In this document: piece after piece, positions 42,883-55,452 of the stretch
Position numbering within the stretch: the first letter of the stretch is position 1
Layout of the letters: each line of letters begins with the position of its first letter
Assembly (NCBI GenBank): GCA_026874595.1
Contig: CM049314.1
Coordinates: forward strand, 25,553,729 to 25,617,728
DNA: 64,000 bases
Source of the DNA: Sipunculus nudus
Taxonomy: Eukaryota > Annelida > Sipuncula > Golfingiida > Sipunculidae
Reading direction: 5' to 3'
The notes under the pieces: generated by a model
Database searches by the model: none
Told to the model about the DNA's origin: nothing
The model's input: the letters and a program-made list of their open reading frames with translations, nothing else
Position numbers and translations under genes: made by a program

Positions 42883-44760
42883 TTAATACGACAGCTGTAA
42901 GAGTTGCATTGCCACTATGGGACCGTCCCATGAGATTAACCATACAAAAGGATGGGCATATGCCAGGCGGATAGGTTTCCCGTTAGATGTAAAATAAAAT
43001 GTATTCAACAAACGTCCTTTGACCGAAAATTCTTCCAAATGTCCTTCATATAAAGCTAGGTAGTGTCCGTTCTGTAACATTACGATATCTTGTATACCAA
43101 ATGACCTCTCCAACACTACCGGCTTAAAAACGGAACCATCACCATTGTACAGGATCAGTTCCTTGCGTTCATAACCAAGTATCAAGATCTTTGTAATGCC
43201 GTTTGCGAGAGTTCCTCGTCTCATCTTGAAAGAATGTTCCTGTCTCGTAAACACGCCCAACATCTTACCGGAAAGCGAGTATTTATAAATAACCATTCCG
43301 TCGGATATATAGAATGCCTCTCCATCACATTCTATGTCAATTAGATTGTTGACGGGGGGTTGCAGAAGAATTGGCTCGCAGCTGTGATCAGGCTTGAATG
43401 AAGTGATCATTGTTCCATGTTCTGATGCCAGATACAGAATGTTGTTCATTTCTTTGTTGTAGTGTGTCACAAACGGCTCCTGTTTTCTTGCCAAAATAAA
43501 CGACCCATCATATAAACATACCATATCCAAGAAATGACAAGTGTTTGTTTTTAGTATCACATCTATCTGGGCAAATCTTGCAAAGGTTGAAGCTCTGGAA
43601 GATGATCCATGTTTGACAAATTGTTTAAGGTTTGGCCAGGTTACTTTATTTTCAAGGCCCTTGTTTTCAGTGGCTTTTAAATCACTCGTTTGTGTTTCTT
43701 TGTCTGATTTCCTTGAAGTATCATGGCCATGAGCTGCAAAGTACAAGGAATACTCTGTGACATCTTTGGTAAAATCTTGCGGGGATAACCCGCAGGTAAA
43801 TTTAGGAAGACTTGGGCTGGGTTTAATATTTCCAACTGCGTCTTCAAGTACAGCCATGACTTGCGAAAAAGCAAGCATCTGACTTGGGTACCTCGAGACG
43901 AGAGTCATCTTTTTCTCTTTAAGCAGCTGATCAATTTCATTGATCTGATTTGTGGCCATTGAACAGGCATCCTTCTGTTCGGTAATATCAACATCCAGTT
44001 TCGTCATATGTGATACTCTTCTATTTTCTAGGACAGCTCTCACGGCTTCCGTCCATTTGGCCACGTTCCTTGATGTCTTATCTGTATATACCTTCAGGTG
44101 TTCGGATAACTTGTGTGTCTCTGCATCTACAGTTTCAGTGACGAGAGTTTCCAGCTCCTGTAGCTTTACCTGTACTTTTCCCTTGGCTGCTTCTGCGTTC
44201 CTTCTTATAACTCCTACTGCTTCTACCACGTCTATGACGTCGTGCGTGCGGTGTAACTGAGACAGTAAACACGCTGTACATAGCCCCCTACAGCATGTAT
44301 TACAGAAATATGTGTACACGCCAACATGGGTTGAACAGATGTCGTCGACAATTTTATGCGTTTTGAACAATGAATCATTTTGATGAAAATCTCTACAGTC
44401 ATTGCAGAGACGTTTATTACATGTTTCACAGAGAACAGAAGCCGGGCTGTTTGTACCCATGGCCTGACACCCTTCGCACGTATAAGTTCTTTTGCTGGAC
44501 TGCAGGATCCTAACAACTTCCTCGATCTCGGTGTCCACCGGGAGATCAACAACACTTCCTGTTCCTGTAACAGTTACACTGAAGCAAAGAGGACACGTTA
44601 TCTCAGATTGTGTTCCCTTTTTGGCTTTGTCGATTAGGCAATCCTCGCAGTAGGAATGGGAACATTGTAGACGTCTAGGTTTCCTTCCAACTTTCTGGCG
44701 TTGGCATAAAAGGCATTGCACCTGGGCGTTAAAATCTTTGATGGGTACTGAATGTGCCAT
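42883..44760 (-). CDS. TRIM-type protein: RING, two B-boxes, coiled coil, beta-propeller-like C-terminus (625 aa)
   Basis: Intact single coding exon, likely an E3 ubiquitin ligase or innate-immune/regulatory TRIM protein of the kind expanded in bivalves (family knowledge). The RING finger is C16/C19, C33-x-H35, C38/C41, C56/C59. B-box 1 is C95/C98, C111/C114, C119/C122, H126/H135. B-box 2 is C142/H145, C153/C156, C161/C164, H170/H173. A coiled coil runs about 180-300. A Ser/Thr-rich linker (about 320-395) precedes repeated short beta-blade motifs (LYDGSFILA, LYLASEHGTMI, FYISDGMVIYKYS, MLQNGHYLALY) to residue 625, like a degenerate NHL/TRIM2-3-type propeller. I chose the ATG at 44760 (aaaATGG) because a strong acceptor (tttgtttttttcag) lies seven bases upstream, implying a 5' UTR intron; six more in-frame codons upstream would run across that acceptor. 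No filamin domain is seen. Confidence 0.88.
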   Translation of the reverse strand: MAHSVPIKDFNAQVQCLLCQRQKVGRKPRRLQCSHSYCEDCLIDKAKKGTQSEITCPLCFSVTVTGTGSVVDLPVDTEIEEVVRILQSSKRTYTCEGCQAMGTNSPASVLCETCNKRLCNDCRDFHQNDSLFKTHKIVDDICSTHVGVYTYFCNTCCRGLCTACLLSQLHRTHDVIDVVEAVGVIRRNAEAAKGKVQVKLQELETLVTETVDAETHKLSEHLKVYTDKTSRNVAKWTEAVRAVLENRRVSHMTKLDVDITEQKDACSMATNQINEIDQLLKEKKMTLVSRYPSQMLAFSQVMAVLEDAVGNIKPSPSLPKFTCGLSPQDFTKDVTEYSLYFAAHGHDTSRKSDKETQTSDLKATENKGLENKVTWPNLKQFVKHGSSSRASTFARFAQIDVILKTNTCHFLDMVCLYDGSFILARKQEPFVTHYNKEMNNILYLASEHGTMITSFKPDHSCEPILLQPPVNNLIDIECDGEAFYISDGMVIYKYSLSGKMLGVFTRQEHSFKMRRGTLANGITKILILGYERKELILYNGDGSVFKPVVLERSFGIQDIVMLQNGHYLALYEGHLEEFSVKGRLLNTFYFTSNGKPIRLAYAHPFVWLISWDGPIVAMQLLQLSY

Positions 44761-44785
44761 TTTACCTGAAAAAAACAAATAAAGA
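44761..44785 (-). other. Splice acceptor of a 5' UTR intron of the TRIM gene
   Basis: Read on the minus strand, a pyrimidine run ends in ttttttcag and is followed by GTAAAATGG, so the start codon is close to the start of the exon. The broken paralogue has the same arrangement (gatttcag at 36327-36334, ATG at 36349), which suggests a shared exon structure. The upstream exon was not located. Confidence 0.6.
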
Positions 44786-45329
44786 GAACATCATTTATTA
44801 GTTATTCTTGCATAACAATGAAACCTGTAAATACAGTTAAAGGCTATCATTAAATATACCAAAGTTGTATTTCTTACTTGGAATACACTTTAACGTATGG
44901 AATAGCCTGCTGAAGAAATAATATTATTTTGTTCAATGAACATAAACCACCCTCTAATGAGGAGCGAAAGAAGAAATTTCATAAACTCATGGTCGTACAT
45001 AGGTGTTGTTTATTGTGGGACGAGTCCAATGAAATGAAATCTCAAATACTTGTGTACTATAAGTATGCGACATGATTTTTTCTATATTTTCTAAATGCAA
45101 ACTGAAAATAAGAAACTTTCCAGATATGGTAGAGCAACACTGGAATGACTGCTACTTGCCAATATAAAACAACTACTAAACTTTTTAAATATATTTTTGA
45201 ATCGCATGTATGGCACCTCCAGCCTCTCACATCAAAGAACGCTTACGAACCATTGTAATAAAGTTTTAGTAAAAATATTTCTCATGGTGGTATCATCCGA
45301 TATAATGGGAAAGACGCAGTTTTAACATC

Positions 45330-45709
45330 AGTATTAATAATAATACTAGAGGCACCGTGAAAATCCATATCCAAAATTCTATATGCTTAATAGTTTTGAA
45401 ATGAGCTGGTATGGCCTGAATGACGCATATTTTGATCCTGTGCTTTTCGCAGGGATTGTTATTCATGATTTAAAGATCACTTTAGCTAACCCCCCTCCCC
45501 CAAAATTTTAGCAAAGAATGGCAGATAATGCTATTCAAGATATCAGACAAAGAACTAGACGTGGGGCATATATAGGGTATATGCATTTTGCGTGAGAACT
45601 TTTTCTCATGTTAAACAACATATGCACGACATCAAAATTACCGGATTAATGGCGATTGTATATATAAGCCATCTATACTGTGAAATTATTATGTAAGATA
45701 ATTTATGAT

Positions 45710-45757
<48 letters not shown>

Positions 45758-46060
45758 CGTTGATGGCTCATTTACGGGAATTTTCAACTAAAGGCTGCCA
45801 ATGTGGAAAGAGGGCCCAGGCAATCCGACCGTTTGTATACATTGGTTCTGTCTCCGCCATGTTAAACTGGGTCATTGAAGCGGTATAGTTTTACAACATG
45901 AAAAGTGTACACTTGAACACATGACTGATATGGAGATTCTGGTGGAGGTTTTTAGGCTCCGATTGCAGGATCTAGTTTCGTAATAGATTCCCTATCAGCT
46001 TAAAGATGTACTGGTAATATATTTTCATGTTTGAAAGTCCCTAGTTGCCTAAGCGGCTAC
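45330..46060. repeat. Old partial copy of the 51-62 kb duplication unit
   Basis: Matches 51765-52750 and 58135-59230 in order: 'atgagct(g/t)', 'cctgtgct', 'gcagggattgtt', 'ggcgattg', 'ataagccatctat', 'cgttgatggctc' versus 'cgttgaaggctc', 'tgcaggatctagttt', 'tccctatcag', 'aagatgtactgg'. It is clearly more diverged than the other two copies and is interrupted by (CA)n/(TA)n. Confidence 0.65.
45711..45757. repeat. (CA)n(TA)n compound microsatellite
   Basis: About 17 CA units followed by six TA units, inside the old repeat copy. Confidence 0.95.
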
Positions 46061-47820
46061 TTGTGTTTGAACTAAATATGACCGATAAACCATAATTCCG
46101 ATCAAGATCAACCTGAGGTTCATATGTTTATTTGTTCTTGTTATTCATTGCAACTGATCTATATAAATTATTGCAAATTCAAAATTTACACTTCTTGGCC
46201 AGCACAATGAATTTTTATTAGAATTATTTTATTAACTATCATAATCGCCACGTTACAAGAGTGCATGCACATTCCTAATAATATGTTGAAAAATTACCAC
46301 TAATGCAACACCTGTTTCAAGATCAAGAGCTATTATTTGAAATATTACATAGAAATAAAATCCTTCAGACTGCTTTATCAAATAAACCGTTCATATTATT
46401 AAAGCAAAAAGGTTATATTGCGATATATTAGTTGTACTGGCACATTTTGGAACACAACTTGGGTAGTTACATTTGCAAAGGGGTGTATACAATCAAGATT
46501 TGCTTTTAGTCAGGTGGCTTAGCGTCAAATTTGGACCATATCGTTACAGATCGGATAAAAGCAGCAAACTTTGTAGGCGGATAGAGTACATCCAGGGGGT
46601 TGATTTTAGAGAAGGTTCCCAGGTGTTGTACATACTAGTTTCGTTTTAGCGCCTAAAACCTATTTTGCCCTTGCTCACCGAAATAACAAAATTTATCATA
46701 AAATATTAAGGGTCAGGGAAAGGAAAAAATCACTTTAGATCCGCTTTTTTTCTGGATAGAATATTGCAAATCATATACCAAATTAAAGACAAAAAAATAC
46801 GGTCCGGTCTAATATGTTTGTTTTATTGTGCACAAGAAGCAAACGTAAAACCAAATGTCACGTGTTCATGACAGATCTCAAAATAGCGATACCAAGGTGA
46901 ATATTTGACACAAAATGTTTTAGTGAAGAGAAAATTTATTAACAAAGTTTGTTTGTTTAATAATTCTTTATATCTTTTGTCTGAGTTGGAGAGTATTGTC
47001 TAACAGGAATTATTGATAACTGTCTTTGCGGTCATTTTAGTTTAATTTGGGATCCAGACTTCGCACATAGTCATGTTATACGCGTATAAATGCCATAGCA
47101 AAATTTAAACGTAATCAGTCTACAATTATCCTGCCATGTTCTTTATGAGCCAGAAAATATGCGTTCTAAATTTCCAAGATTTAATTGCAGATGATTCAAT
47201 ATATTCTGTCTTTGTTTTTTTTTGGTATACTGTAGTACTTTTTACAATTAATCTGTCTTGCATGTTTGTTATGTAGCAAACTGTCTTGTTTATATAATGG
47301 TTTTCTACAGTAGCTTAATAAATATGGTGTTACTAAGTTATTTATTATTTCATCTAGAGGCCATGTCCTGTAGAACATTAGCCTACATTTCTTATTCCTT
47401 TCTTGTTCCTGCATCCACAACTCTTTTAACTTCAGACTTGTTTTCTTTTTTATTTTCGGAATAAAAAATAAATAAAAATAAATACAATAGATACATAATT
47501 CATTTTCTATGTTATATACAAGCCTGCTGTTTAATCAATTTCACAGGCCATTCTATTAGGTAACAAATATCTTTATGAAATGATTTAATTGCAAACGAGA
47601 TGGCTATAAATAAATGAAAGCTTGAAAGTATATGTCTGAATAACAAAATCGACCAATTATATTCCAAATCCAATATGTGTTATCTGTATCTCCAAACACA
47701 TCTCTGATATTTACCCTAAAAATTCTTAGATTTTGGAATCCAAAAATATTTTGTTGTTGACAACTGAACAACAAAATATGTAGGTAAACTTAGGACAAAG
47801 CCCTCTTTCCTGATAGATAT
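46061..47820. other. Non-coding stretch
   Basis: AT-rich, with no supported gene, RNA or repeat. Short frames near 47196-47464 are judged chance. Confidence 0.35.
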
Positions 47821-47829
47821 ATCGTGTTT

Positions 47830-48605
47830 TCTATTACAGAACTTTAGACCTACACTAAAATGGCGGTCTCAGCATTATAATACAACTTAAGCATATTCAT
47901 ATACACATACATAACTTTATAATCATAAACAATTAACGTTAAAGCAGTCGGATATGTCCTCGTATGTCTTAACAATTTAGAATGTAAAACTTCGTCTAAA
48001 CAACGCAAATTGATAATATTACTGACATTTATTTTTATAGAGACATATTTATTCTAAACGAATAAAACACCCAGCTGATCTTTATAAGTCCTCATTAACT
48101 TAATTTCTCTAAAGGTATCAACAGTCTCACAGTGCACAGATCTGAAAAAAGCCCCAAGCCAAATTTGTTAAATATTATTTAGGATAAGTGTAATCAAATA
48201 CTGCTTTATGTTACAATTCTGAGAATTGTCCCACTTGCCTGTATATAATTTATTGTGACTGAGACCCATTTATGCACAGTCCCTCAATGAGCAAATATTT
48301 AGACAGATCAACAAATTGTTTCAATAACCTGTTCTTTGTAACTACATATTCAGACACAGTATTCAAACAAATGGTCTTGCTGGAAGAGACGACGAGTGTA
48401 TGACATGATACACATTAAATTCTTAATCTAAATTTGCGGCCACCAAAATTATTTTCTATACAGATGTTGTCCAGTAAAAATACTGGTCCCAGTCTATGTA
48501 GACTGCGAATGTAGACTTCAATCATACACTGAGCTGCCAAGATCGCACCTATACTAGTTTGACCGTTATCATTCAAACAATTATGCAGTATTGATATTTT
48601 TTCAA

Positions 48606-48691
<86 letters not shown>

Positions 48692-49080
48692 TTCTTAAAA
48701 GCGGAGCTCCTATATTTTAACATTAAAACGTCAGGCCAATTAAAGTTTGCAAGGATGACGTAACCTTCTTACCTGAAGCTGGCTACATTTAACCTTTAAA
48801 CTGTTTTTTGTCACATTTACTGCAACAGTTGTTTGATTTATTTAGATGTTCATAATATGTATATTGATTAAATGAAAATGAAATATAGATTCAACCGACT
48901 TTACCGCGTTCCCTTCATAGCTGTAAAGGACTGATAACGTTTTGTTGTTCTGCTATTGTGGACTCCAGCCTGCTGAAAGGGCACCTGAAGAACTGACCTA
49001 AAGATACTTCTAACAAATTTTGGTGTTTTTATGCGATATGTAACGTTAATTCCGTTAGATAGCTGACTATTTAGACTTTT
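47830..49080. repeat. Tandem duplication pair, copy 1
   Basis: Collinear with 49090-50430: 'acat(/aa)atggcggtctca', 'attgtttcaat.acct', 'tatgtatattgatta', 'gtaacg(t/c)taattccgtta' and 'cctga' phrases occur in the same order. It contains a (TA)n tract at 48606-48690. No coding capacity was recognised. Confidence 0.6.
48606..48690. repeat. (TA)n microsatellite
   Basis: About 40 TA units with two interruptions; it generates a false Ile-Tyr repeat frame on the minus strand. Confidence 0.95.
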
Positions 49081-49089
49081 GAAAATATT

Positions 49090-50430
49090 ATGTTTTACCT
49101 ACAAAACTTAAGACTCACGCTAACATGGCGGTCTCATCACTATAATACATCACTGGCATATTTATTTTACCTACATAAATAATTAAAAACAATATTGTAA
49201 ATGTAGTCAGACATTTTCTATTTTAGTGCAAAAAAATTTAGTATGAACTAGTTTTTTTATGTTAATAAAATGTAATTAAATACCGAATTCTTTGATTGAG
49301 TCTTTTCCTGGCAAATTGTAGTAGTAATCAGTAAAATAGTTTCCTAATAAATTAGGAATTAGGTAGTTATATAAAATTATCAGCAATTTATTATTCATTT
49401 AATATATGTATAAACCATAATCCACTCTCAACCCATAAAAATACAAAAACAGACTACTAAATGCCATTTGAAGCTCCGTCGTATTGAAACTTGAACTTAA
49501 TTGCTACCATCGATTATTTTACTGCATTTTATCAATTTCCTGGAAATGTTATTATTAAAGACATATATGATACCAAACGGATGTTCAAGAACCGCCGATT
49601 AGCTTATTATATACTATATAAATGCATAGATTTGCTTGCAGACCTTTACCTCCAGATTGATATTATTTTGGATATGTGTAAACAAATATTGCTTCATGAC
49701 ACATTTACATTATAGCATATACTATATGTTATAATCGAGATTTATTTGTGCACTAATAATAAATAATCAAAGGTGTGGACAATTCAATAAATTGTTTCAA
49801 TCACCTGGGTTCTTCGTCAATACGACTTCAGATATAGCTTTCGAAAGGGATGGTTTCACTGGAAAATTGAATATACATGTATATTAGTATATTCCATATA
49901 TTTTTTTATTGTATGGATGTTTATTCTTTATAATCTTATCCATTATGCAATTTTAATTTTTCATTGAAATGATATATTTCTTAATTTCTCAAATATTTTC
50001 GCTTCAGAACATGAGGGCATTTAAACACACTCACAGGATAGGATACATTTTCACATCAATGGATGACGTGACCTTATGACCTCTTGCGACCGACAATAAT
50101 ACTCTAATATGATTTTCGTCACACTTTCTACGATAACTGTTCATGATATTTCATAATGGTGTTCTTATTATGTATATTGATTAATCTAAAATGAGTTTTA
50201 GAGTCAATTAAGTCTACAACATTCCGTTTGTTTTTGTTAACTTGTGAAATTTTACGTAAAATCCTATTATTTTTAATAATCTCGGGAACGCTGAAAGAAC
50301 CAGAATCCGAGTTCGGGTGGGCACCCCCTCCAGAATGATCAGGACGGACCTGTAGATACTTCATACCAAATTTGGTCCTTTTATCAGGCGTGTAACGCTA
50401 ATTCCGTTAAGCCACCTGACTATGAGTGGC
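49090..50430. repeat. Tandem duplication pair, copy 2
   Basis: Second, diverged copy of 47830-49080, immediately adjacent in the same orientation. The 74-codon frame at 49491 is not conserved in copy 1. Confidence 0.6.
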
Positions 50431-50914
50431 TCGCGCTGTGTGTACAGTACATTAAGTCCTATAGATACACGGAGCTCATATAATCCATAATCTCTCGCTG
50501 GAGTATACTAGTTTGACACAGTTCACACACCGCGCACAGGCTATTCTTTCTTTGCATTGAACGAATACCTTTCACAGCTGATGTCTCCTGAATTCACCCA
50601 GTTCTAGGTAGCAGAATACTCTTCCACACAGAGATATTAAGTACCTCTACTATTACACATTAAAATAAAGTCCTCGTTCCGTTCCTCACAAAGGTAATCA
50701 ATTTGCCAGAATGCCAGTCCGTCGGCATACTGCGACACTCGCTCTAAAGTCCTTTACCGAGAAAGCACAGGGCCCTTCCCAAAACACCGATTATCTACGC
50801 TTCTAGACATCATCTCTCAGCTGTCTCAACTGTGGTACATGCGGACCTGCCCCCGAACAACCGATATATCGTCAGGCTATACAGAACTGAACGGGTACTT
50901 CTCTTGAATATGCC

Positions 50915-51150
50915 TGGGGCCGGAACAGTCGAGGGATAAAACGCTCGGCTCTCTCCGCTGGAGACCAGGGTTCGATCCCCGGTGTGGCCTGAGAGTGGGT
51001 TGTAGTTGCTCGTCCAAGGACGGGGTTTTTCTCCGATTTCCTCAACCCCTACTGACTACCAACCGCCATCATCTGAACCATGGAGAGTGCCTTGATTAGT
51101 TTAATAACTGTTTGTACAATTAGTGTAAAATAAATAAGTTTATATTTTTA
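50915..51150 (+). mobile_element. tRNA-derived SINE, duplication copy 1
   Basis: Head with pol III B-box GGTTCGATCCCC (50969-50980) and an A-box-like 'agtcgagggataaaacgc', followed by GTGGCC closing a decayed acceptor stem. The body is 'tgagagtgggttgtagttgctcg', and the tail ends TGTAAAATAAATAAGTTT. The acceptor and D stems are imperfect, so it is not a functional tRNA gene. Confidence 0.75.
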
Positions 51151-54100
51151 ATATCGTCCTCCTCACCTCATATATGCTTGCAAACGTCACAACTCCCGCT
51201 CGTCTTTTGGCCAATCACCACTCCCAATTACGCCGACTGCAAATTACTACATGAATGCTAATAAGATACAAACATCCTGGGAATCTAAAGTTAACATGTG
51301 CTATTTCTTTTAAATCTATAACAAACCGTCTTTACTATAGTGACCGCTAAAGAGAGAGGCTCCGACAGGAATTAAACTGTACCGATATTAACACAAATGA
51401 GAAACTTGTGCTCTCTTACTTCTAAACTGCTTTGAATTTAACGTCAAATGAGACACGTGTGTTCTTTAACCAAAGTTCTCACGCTAATATTTAAACATGA
51501 TACTCCATATAAATGTATAATAAATTATCAAATGGTTATACTCCCTACTAGAATATAAAATACAATAACTTAGTCACCGTTCTCTGGTGATATAGGGATT
51601 TATGGACACCTATTATAGGAATATTTAAGGCAAAACAAAACGAACTTTTCCTAGAAGAGAGCACCGCCGATATGTGAGCCAAATGTCGGAGGCCAACTCA
51701 AAACGGAAGCTGGTAAACCTTTGTCCAGAAAAATACCAACTGCGTATTTGTTATATACTAGATGCACACGTGGTAAATCCACGGTACTATGTGATAAATA
51801 GTGTTGTAATGAGCTTAAAGGGACTGAATATGGCATATTTATTTTATCCTGTGCTACTTGCAGGGACTGTTGTTCATGATATAAAGTTCACTTGTGTTAG
51901 GATTTAAAAAAAAACACCTCCCCTTAAAAGGTCAGCAAAGAAGAAGAGGTGAGGCATCTATAGGGTATACGAATTTTGCGTAAGAATGTTTTTACTTCCA
52001 ATAAACATCATCGGTACGACATCACCATTGCCGGAGTCATTGCGATTGCAAATATAAGCCATCTATTATGTGAAAATAGTTTGAAGAAATAATGCGACTG
52101 TATATAGAATAGTTGAAGTTTATGAAAGATAATTTGTGTAAGTTGAAGCTCAAAAAACATAACGAAAAACGATATTTTAGTTGTCAATTGGTGGAAGTCT
52201 TTGTATGATAGCAAACACATATATGTCGTTGAAGGCTCTTGCACGCGAAAATGCAACTAAAAGCTGCTAATAGGGAAAGGCAGGCCCAGGCAAATAGACT
52301 CCTACAGTATGAAATGCTTGTCTTGAGCTTTTTTTATTGTCATCAGGTTATTCGGAAACTGATGATGTTCCCTGAAACGGCAGGTTTACATCTTTCTGTA
52401 CAAGCTCGTGGCAAAGAAATAACTTCAGGCTTGGTTCCTTGCTAAGTAGAATTAAAGCAAAAAAGTATATCCGGAAATCTTTCTCATATACCATTTTGAC
52501 AAAAGAATCTCATTGTTCCAGAGTAGAATCTACCAATTCGTATGCGTTTGTCCAGCCACTCGTCAGGTGAAACCGGTTACTGAAACGTGACAGTGCTGAA
52601 TCATAAAACGTGTAAACGTGACCGCATGAATGAAATTCTGCTGGAGGGTTTTTTTTATACTCTGGTTGCAGAATCGAGTTTCTTAATAGAATCCCTATCA
52701 GTTTTAAGATGTACTGGTTACATATTTATATTTCAGAGTCCCTGGAGATTGCGGAACCTGTGAAAATATGAATGCAAATATTTTTTAGTGGCTGAGAGCA
52801 GCAGTGACTAATTAATAGTGCTGGGTACCAGTCTTTGGAAATATCCCATGAAACATATAACTAATACGCACAAAGGTTCCTTTTTTACTTATTTTTATTA
52901 AATTAATTAGCGTCTGTCTACAAGAAACGTAAAAATCAAACTTAGATGGTTAATACAAAAAAAGACACTTTAAGAAATAACAAACCTTTTAAGGAGGCCC
53001 CAGTATTGGAATTCCCCGACACTTCCGTCGATATCATTTGTAAATACGCAGCGGTATTTTGAATATAAATCAGATCAATCTAAATATTGGGCCAGCATTT
53101 AGGCTGACCTCCTTATGTTAATGAACATAAACATCCCTATGTTTCTATATACATCTTCGTAACTTGGTCTAGTGTTTATAATATTTAAATATTCATCTAC
53201 ATTCAAGACGAAGTCTTTGCGTGGCCTCTCGTTACAAGATGGCAGGTTTCCTACCTTGCGGTTGTTAGTAGATAGACGGTATAAGTTATATAAGATAAGA
53301 AAGATAAGATTAAAAGTGTTTTGTTGGGACTAGACGGTTTATTTAAGGTGTGAAACCCCTCAAAGCAAGGATAAACGAGTTCAGTTAGTGATAATCTGAT
53401 AGAAAGGCCGGTGTGGGCAGGCGGCCTATTTCCCTCTCATTGTCGCCCTTGCCAATGTTTGTTGTCAAGCGCCATTCGTAAAGAGGCAGTCATAGAAGAT
53501 CGATGCAACGGATCCGTAAGATATACTGTGGCTTATATTGAAAAAAACTCTCTCTGTTTGGACATATCGGATTCAATATATAGCAGGGCCTAATAATAAA
53601 GATTAAATCGGGCAAGTCTTCTTGTAGGCTTCTTTTAAACTTGTGTACAGCCATTGGCCGATCGGCCATTGACATTTTTTTCGGCTTATGTAACATAGTT
53701 TTGCAAAGGATATCAGTATTTTACAAATATATACTAACCTGTATTCCCGCTGTCCCAGCAAAGCCTCACTAAATCCCAGTTATACGTTAATATTTCAGCT
53801 GAAGTTAGAGCGTCCAGCCATGTCAGTCATGTGTCATTCAATGTATGAAAATTTTCAAACCACAGGGTCTTGGAGAACCATGGGCTCGGGTGACATTGAT
53901 AGAGTACACGGTCCTTAAGTTGTATAGGGTATTTATCGAGCCTTGTGTTCAAACAAACATCGTCTGGCTTTTCGGGTTCAAGTTAGTTGTATGTACTTGT
54001 GTTGTATAGACTGGTGTAGTTCAATGGTAGCCCATAGAAAAGATACCATTCATCAATGAAGGGTTCTCCGACGACAAATAAAGCTCTGAGACCTTCACAT

Positions 54101-54409
54101 TTCTTAACACTGGCTCTTCATTCAGGTAGTGCCTGTATTACTTTCGTGGGCATATGTATGTGTCATGTGTTTTTGTAGCATGACGTTTAGTTTGTGCACA
54201 ATACTGACTGTTGGTACTGCCCGGTTCTCTTTGTCTGGGGAATGATTCACCACTATGTTAGGCAATATAAGACATAATGATGGAATATGCCTCAGGGATT
54301 ACTGTGCTTTTGAAAATTAATAAAATGGACCAAGGCGGACTGGAGTGAACAACAAAACATTCACCTTTGAGTCAGTATCAGTATTTTGTTTATAGCACCA
54401 TCGGACGGA

Positions 54410-54695
54410 GTGTGGTGGGGTGGGGGGGGATTTTAGAATAGATGCTGTTGATATAGAAAGCGACGAAACCCCAGAGGTGAGGCGCCGAAGAGATAGGTAT
54501 TGAAGTGGGTATCGACAGAAGGTGATCCAGGGAGACGGTCCATGGGAAAACCCATCCCCTTAAAAAAAAACGCCGCAATTCAGACAATTTTATCCGGCAT
54601 GAACCCCCCTCCTTCGGGATCTGAGATTCTATATAAAGTTTTCTCATTAGTCTTGGATTTGACCCCTCCTTTTCCGAAATCCTGGATCCGCCTTT
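54410..54695 (-). repeat. Poly-G/GGATCC-type dispersed repeat, duplication copy 1
   Basis: Read on the minus strand it begins GGCGGATCCAGGATTTCGG and passes 'aagactaatgagaaa' to end at a C-run. This is the same family as 33654-33845 and 3341-3525. Confidence 0.55.
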
Positions 54696-54861
54696 AAATA
54701 GCATGCGACATATTCATGAATCGATTTTCAATGATTTTTAGATGAAGGTAAATCCGTGCTTAAATCCACCCCAGCGGAAAAGGATTATGTGTATAACATA
54801 ACTAAATTGTTTGTTTTTAAATCGCCAGTCTGCCTCTGGAAACAAGTTAACTGATAGGAAG

Positions 54862-54866
<5 letters not shown>

Positions 54867-54926
<60 letters not shown>
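54867..54926. repeat. (TA)n microsatellite
   Basis: About 30 TA units; the equivalent tract in copy 2 is at 61386-61479. Confidence 0.95.
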
Positions 54927-54928
<2 letters not shown>

Positions 54929-55095
54929 TAGTTGCTCCATATCAGATAAATATCCTAAAAAGAAAAAGGTCATCGGCCAAAAGTGCCAGGGACAAATATC
55001 AATTTAAATCGCTTATACATTAAAAAAAAGTGGACGTCCAACCACGTACGTATTCCTAAGCTGATTCACAAGTAAGCATGAAAGTAAGTATATAG

Positions 55096-55452
55096 ATGGA
55101 GAACAAAATAAAAATTGCCACCCCATATTATTTTGTCTACCAGTGCATTAACAATGCAGACTTAGCGTGTCATGTTGTTATGTTGGATGTAGTTCCTAAA
55201 CAAGTGACGCGTTTCCCGTTGAATCGTCTTCAATACACCTGGGAGACAACCAACAAACAAATCTTATGGTTTTATGCAGGCATGGTTGTGGTTACACTCG
55301 GGGATTCCCAATTCACTGACATGTCACTCAGTGTAAATTTTGAACCTTCCCATACAATGTGCATGCGTGCACAGTCATTTTACCAAAATGTATGTGCATG
55401 TGCTGTCGGTTTTTATTATAGGTATTACCTTTTTTTGTTTAATAATATATAG
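55096..55452 (+). CDS. Unidentified 118-aa open frame in duplication copy 1
   Basis: Starts MENKIKIATPYYFVYQC and stays open for 118 codons. The first 60 or so codons are well preserved in copy 2 (from 61654), where the frame is then lost by a missing T in the 'ggtttta' run and a stop. Of the differences I read in the shared part, about half change the amino acid, so selection on protein is not evident. No domain, signal peptide or family was recognised. It may be a chance frame in a well-conserved duplicate. Confidence 0.2.
   Translation: MENKIKIATPYYFVYQCINNADLACHVVMLDVVPKQVTRFPLNRLQYTWETTNKQILWFYAGMVVVTLGDSQFTDMSLSVNFEPSHTMCMRAQSFYQNVCACAVGFYYRYYLFLFNNI

Noticed and set aside
48415-48723. 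102-codon minus-strand frame with Ile-Tyr repeats (and a similar one at 54785-54973)
   Set aside because: Produced by (TA)n microsatellites.
50915-50990. Possible tRNA gene
   Set aside because: It has a B-box but decayed D and acceptor stems, a long SINE body and an AT-rich tail, and is duplicated with the block; it is a tRNA-derived SINE.
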